Source: a bacterium
Lineage (GTDB): Bacteria; UBA10199; DSSB01
Length of the DNA: 6,545 nt
Assembly (NCBI GenBank): GCA_030426445.1
Contig: JAUHYS010000120.1
Coordinates: 1 to 6,545 of the forward strand
Direction of reading: 5' to 3'
Every line of letters begins with the position of its first letter. Positions within the stretch are counted from its first letter, which is position 1. Both the position numbers and the translations under genes were made by a program. This document shows, one piece after another, positions 5,528-6,545 of the stretch. The notes beneath the pieces were generated by a model. That model saw nothing but the letters and a program-made list of their open reading frames with translations. It was not told where the DNA came from and did not search any database.

Positions 5528-6076
5528 ATGATGAATACAAAAGTACATTTAACTTTTCTACAAATGACCCTTATTTTCTTAGGATTAGCGATGTCTGCGT
5601 GTTCAGGCACAAGCCCCGAAGATTATTTTGACCGTGCAGTATTAAATACGAATACATTCGCTCGATTTGGAGGGCAAGAGTTGAGGCTTCATCTAGCTCC
5701 AGGTTATAAATTTAATCATGATACCAAGAAGACAGAGCAAGTCACTCGAGCAGATTATGCAAAAACCTTCCAAAATACAATTGAGATTGTAAAGGGACAA
5801 CAAAAGAAAGTTTTAGAACTTCCTGTCACCAAAGAAACTCAAGAGATGATTACAACATCAAAGGAACTCTATGAGTTTGTTTTAGAAAAATATCAGAACG
5901 AATATATCAAGATTTTTACTATGAAAGATCAGGGAAAGAGTAATAGTGAAATTGAAGCTGCAATCGATGAGTTTGACAAAACACACGGGGAGAATTTTAG
6001 CAAACTCCACAGCAAACTAATAGAGCTTGGGCTTGCCTACGCAAAAAAACATGATATTAAAGTTAAAACACGCTAA
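5528..6076 (+). CDS. Predicted lipoprotein of unknown function
   Basis: I do not recognise a family for this 182-residue protein. It begins with a signal peptide whose hydrophobic core spans about 8-21. The core ends at a lipobox-like AMSAC with C25 as the probable lipidated cysteine; methionine at the -3 position is less usual than leucine. The mature part is charged, lysine- and glutamate-rich and mostly helical by composition. No repeats, metal-binding motifs or further cysteines are evident. Two adjacent ATG codons (5528 and 5531) could serve as start; a weak AAAGAGA (5514-5520) precedes both. It lies 27 bases after the peroxiredoxin gene on the same strand and converges on tyrS with a 16-base gap, so it is likely the last gene of the rightward block. 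A link to peroxide or thiol stress is only implied by position. Confidence 0.8.
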   Translation: MMNTKVHLTFLQMTLIFLGLAMSACSGTSPEDYFDRAVLNTNTFARFGGQELRLHLAPGYKFNHDTKKTEQVTRADYAKTFQNTIEIVKGQQKKVLELPVTKETQEMITTSKELYEFVLEKYQNEYIKIFTMKDQGKSNSEIEAAIDEFDKTHGENFSKLHSKLIELGLAYAKKHDIKVKTR

Positions 6077-6092
6077 TTCAATATTTTGCATT

Positions 6093-6545
6093 TTAAGAAC
6101 TTAAATTAATTTTAATCTGCCGCTTCACTCGTTTCTTTTTTACTTTTCCTTGCAAAGAAACACCTTCGGGAGGGATTTTGATTTTAGCAAAGGGGTCTTC
6201 AACAGTTTGCTCATCGACTAAAATAGCCCCCGCTTTAATCTTTGCTTTGGCTTCGTTGCCAGTGCTGGCAAATCCCGCTTCTCTGACGATTTGGTAAAGG
6301 GGTAATTCGTGGCTATCGTGAGCGATGAAAACATCTTCGAGTTCCTCAATTTGTTTTAGCTTAAAAGACTTTTCAAATTGCAGAGCCGCCTCTTCGGCAG
6401 CTTCTTGACTATGAAAACAAGCGACGATTTCTTTGGCTAAGTTGACCTTGGCGACTTTAGGGTGCAGTTCTCCTGCGCTGACCTGTTTTTCCATAGTGAC
6501 AATTTCTTCAGATTGACGGTCTGTCAACAACTCGTAATAACGCCA
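6093..6545 (-). CDS. tyrS: Tyrosyl-tRNA synthetase, C-terminal part (cut by window edge)
   Basis: The frame is open from the right edge of the window, where the first codons read WRYYELL, so the N-terminal catalytic domain lies outside. The visible 150 residues are the C-terminal part of tyrosyl-tRNA synthetase, which charges tRNA-Tyr with tyrosine. WRYYELLTD matches the family's W-R-Y-x-E-L-L stretch. HPKVAKVNLAKEIVACFH follows, in the place of the usual K-x-x-L-A-x-E-I-V-x-x-F-H. An S4-type RNA-binding domain (about residues 81-123 of the visible part) includes LPLYQIVREAG, then a G-x-x-I-V-D-x-x-x-V-like turn at AGAILVDEQTV. A lysine/arginine-rich tail ends the protein. A TTG at 6530 is an internal leucine codon, not a start. 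It converges on the lipoprotein gene; no terminator hairpin is evident in the 16-base gap. Confidence 0.93.
   Translation of the reverse strand, partial: WRYYELLTDRQSEEIVTMEKQVSAGELHPKVAKVNLAKEIVACFHSQEAAEEAALQFEKSFKLKQIEELEDVFIAHDSHELPLYQIVREAGFASTGNEAKAKIKAGAILVDEQTVEDPFAKIKIPPEGVSLQGKVKKKRVKRQIKINLSS

Overview
This AT-rich window (about 40% GC by eye) looks like an ordinary chromosomal stretch of a Gram-negative bacterium. It carries two predicted outer-membrane-type lipoproteins, an FtsB/DivIC-type division protein, queuosine biosynthesis, and menaquinone biosynthesis by the futalosine route (MqnD). This mix, with the short intergenic gaps, fits a low-GC deltaproteobacterial or Bdellovibrionota-like lineage. 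That placement is an inference from gene content, not a sequence match. I see no insertion sequences, CRISPR arrays, tRNA or rRNA genes, phage genes or defence cassettes.

Layout: (1) positions 79-450 (+) encode an FtsB/DivIC-family protein that converges on queG (473-1588, -), epoxyqueuosine reductase; the gap between their stop codons is filled exactly by an 8-bp-stem hairpin. (2) A small lipoprotein gene (1631-2086, +) starts 42 bases from the divergent queG start. Its mature part resembles the Ig-like C-terminal domain of the cytochrome c maturation protein CcmI/CycH. (3) A leftward block runs from a crotonase-fold gene (3329-4132) through mqnD (2439-3290) to a small single-cluster ferredoxin (2110-2340). 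(4) After a 117-base divergent gap with a good sigma70-like promoter, a rightward block encodes a metallo-beta-lactamase-fold hydrolase (4250-4927), a PrxQ/Bcp-type peroxiredoxin (4994-5500) and an unrecognised lipoprotein (5528-6076). (5) The 3' end of tyrS (6093 to the right edge, -) closes the window.

How the genes may work together: the leftward block joins a menaquinone enzyme and an electron carrier to a crotonase that lacks both usual catalytic glutamates, so the crotonase is probably not a plain enoyl-CoA hydratase. The rightward block puts a glyoxalase II/persulfide-dioxygenase-like hydrolase next to a thiol peroxidase, which suggests a small thiol or oxidative-stress unit. QueG and the enzymes upstream of MqnD need low-potential electrons, so the ferredoxin could serve either, but nothing in the sequence proves it.

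I found no clearly new multi-gene system. The points most worth a second look are the stand-alone CycH-like lipoprotein, the glutamate-less crotonase, and the hydrolase/peroxiredoxin pairing.
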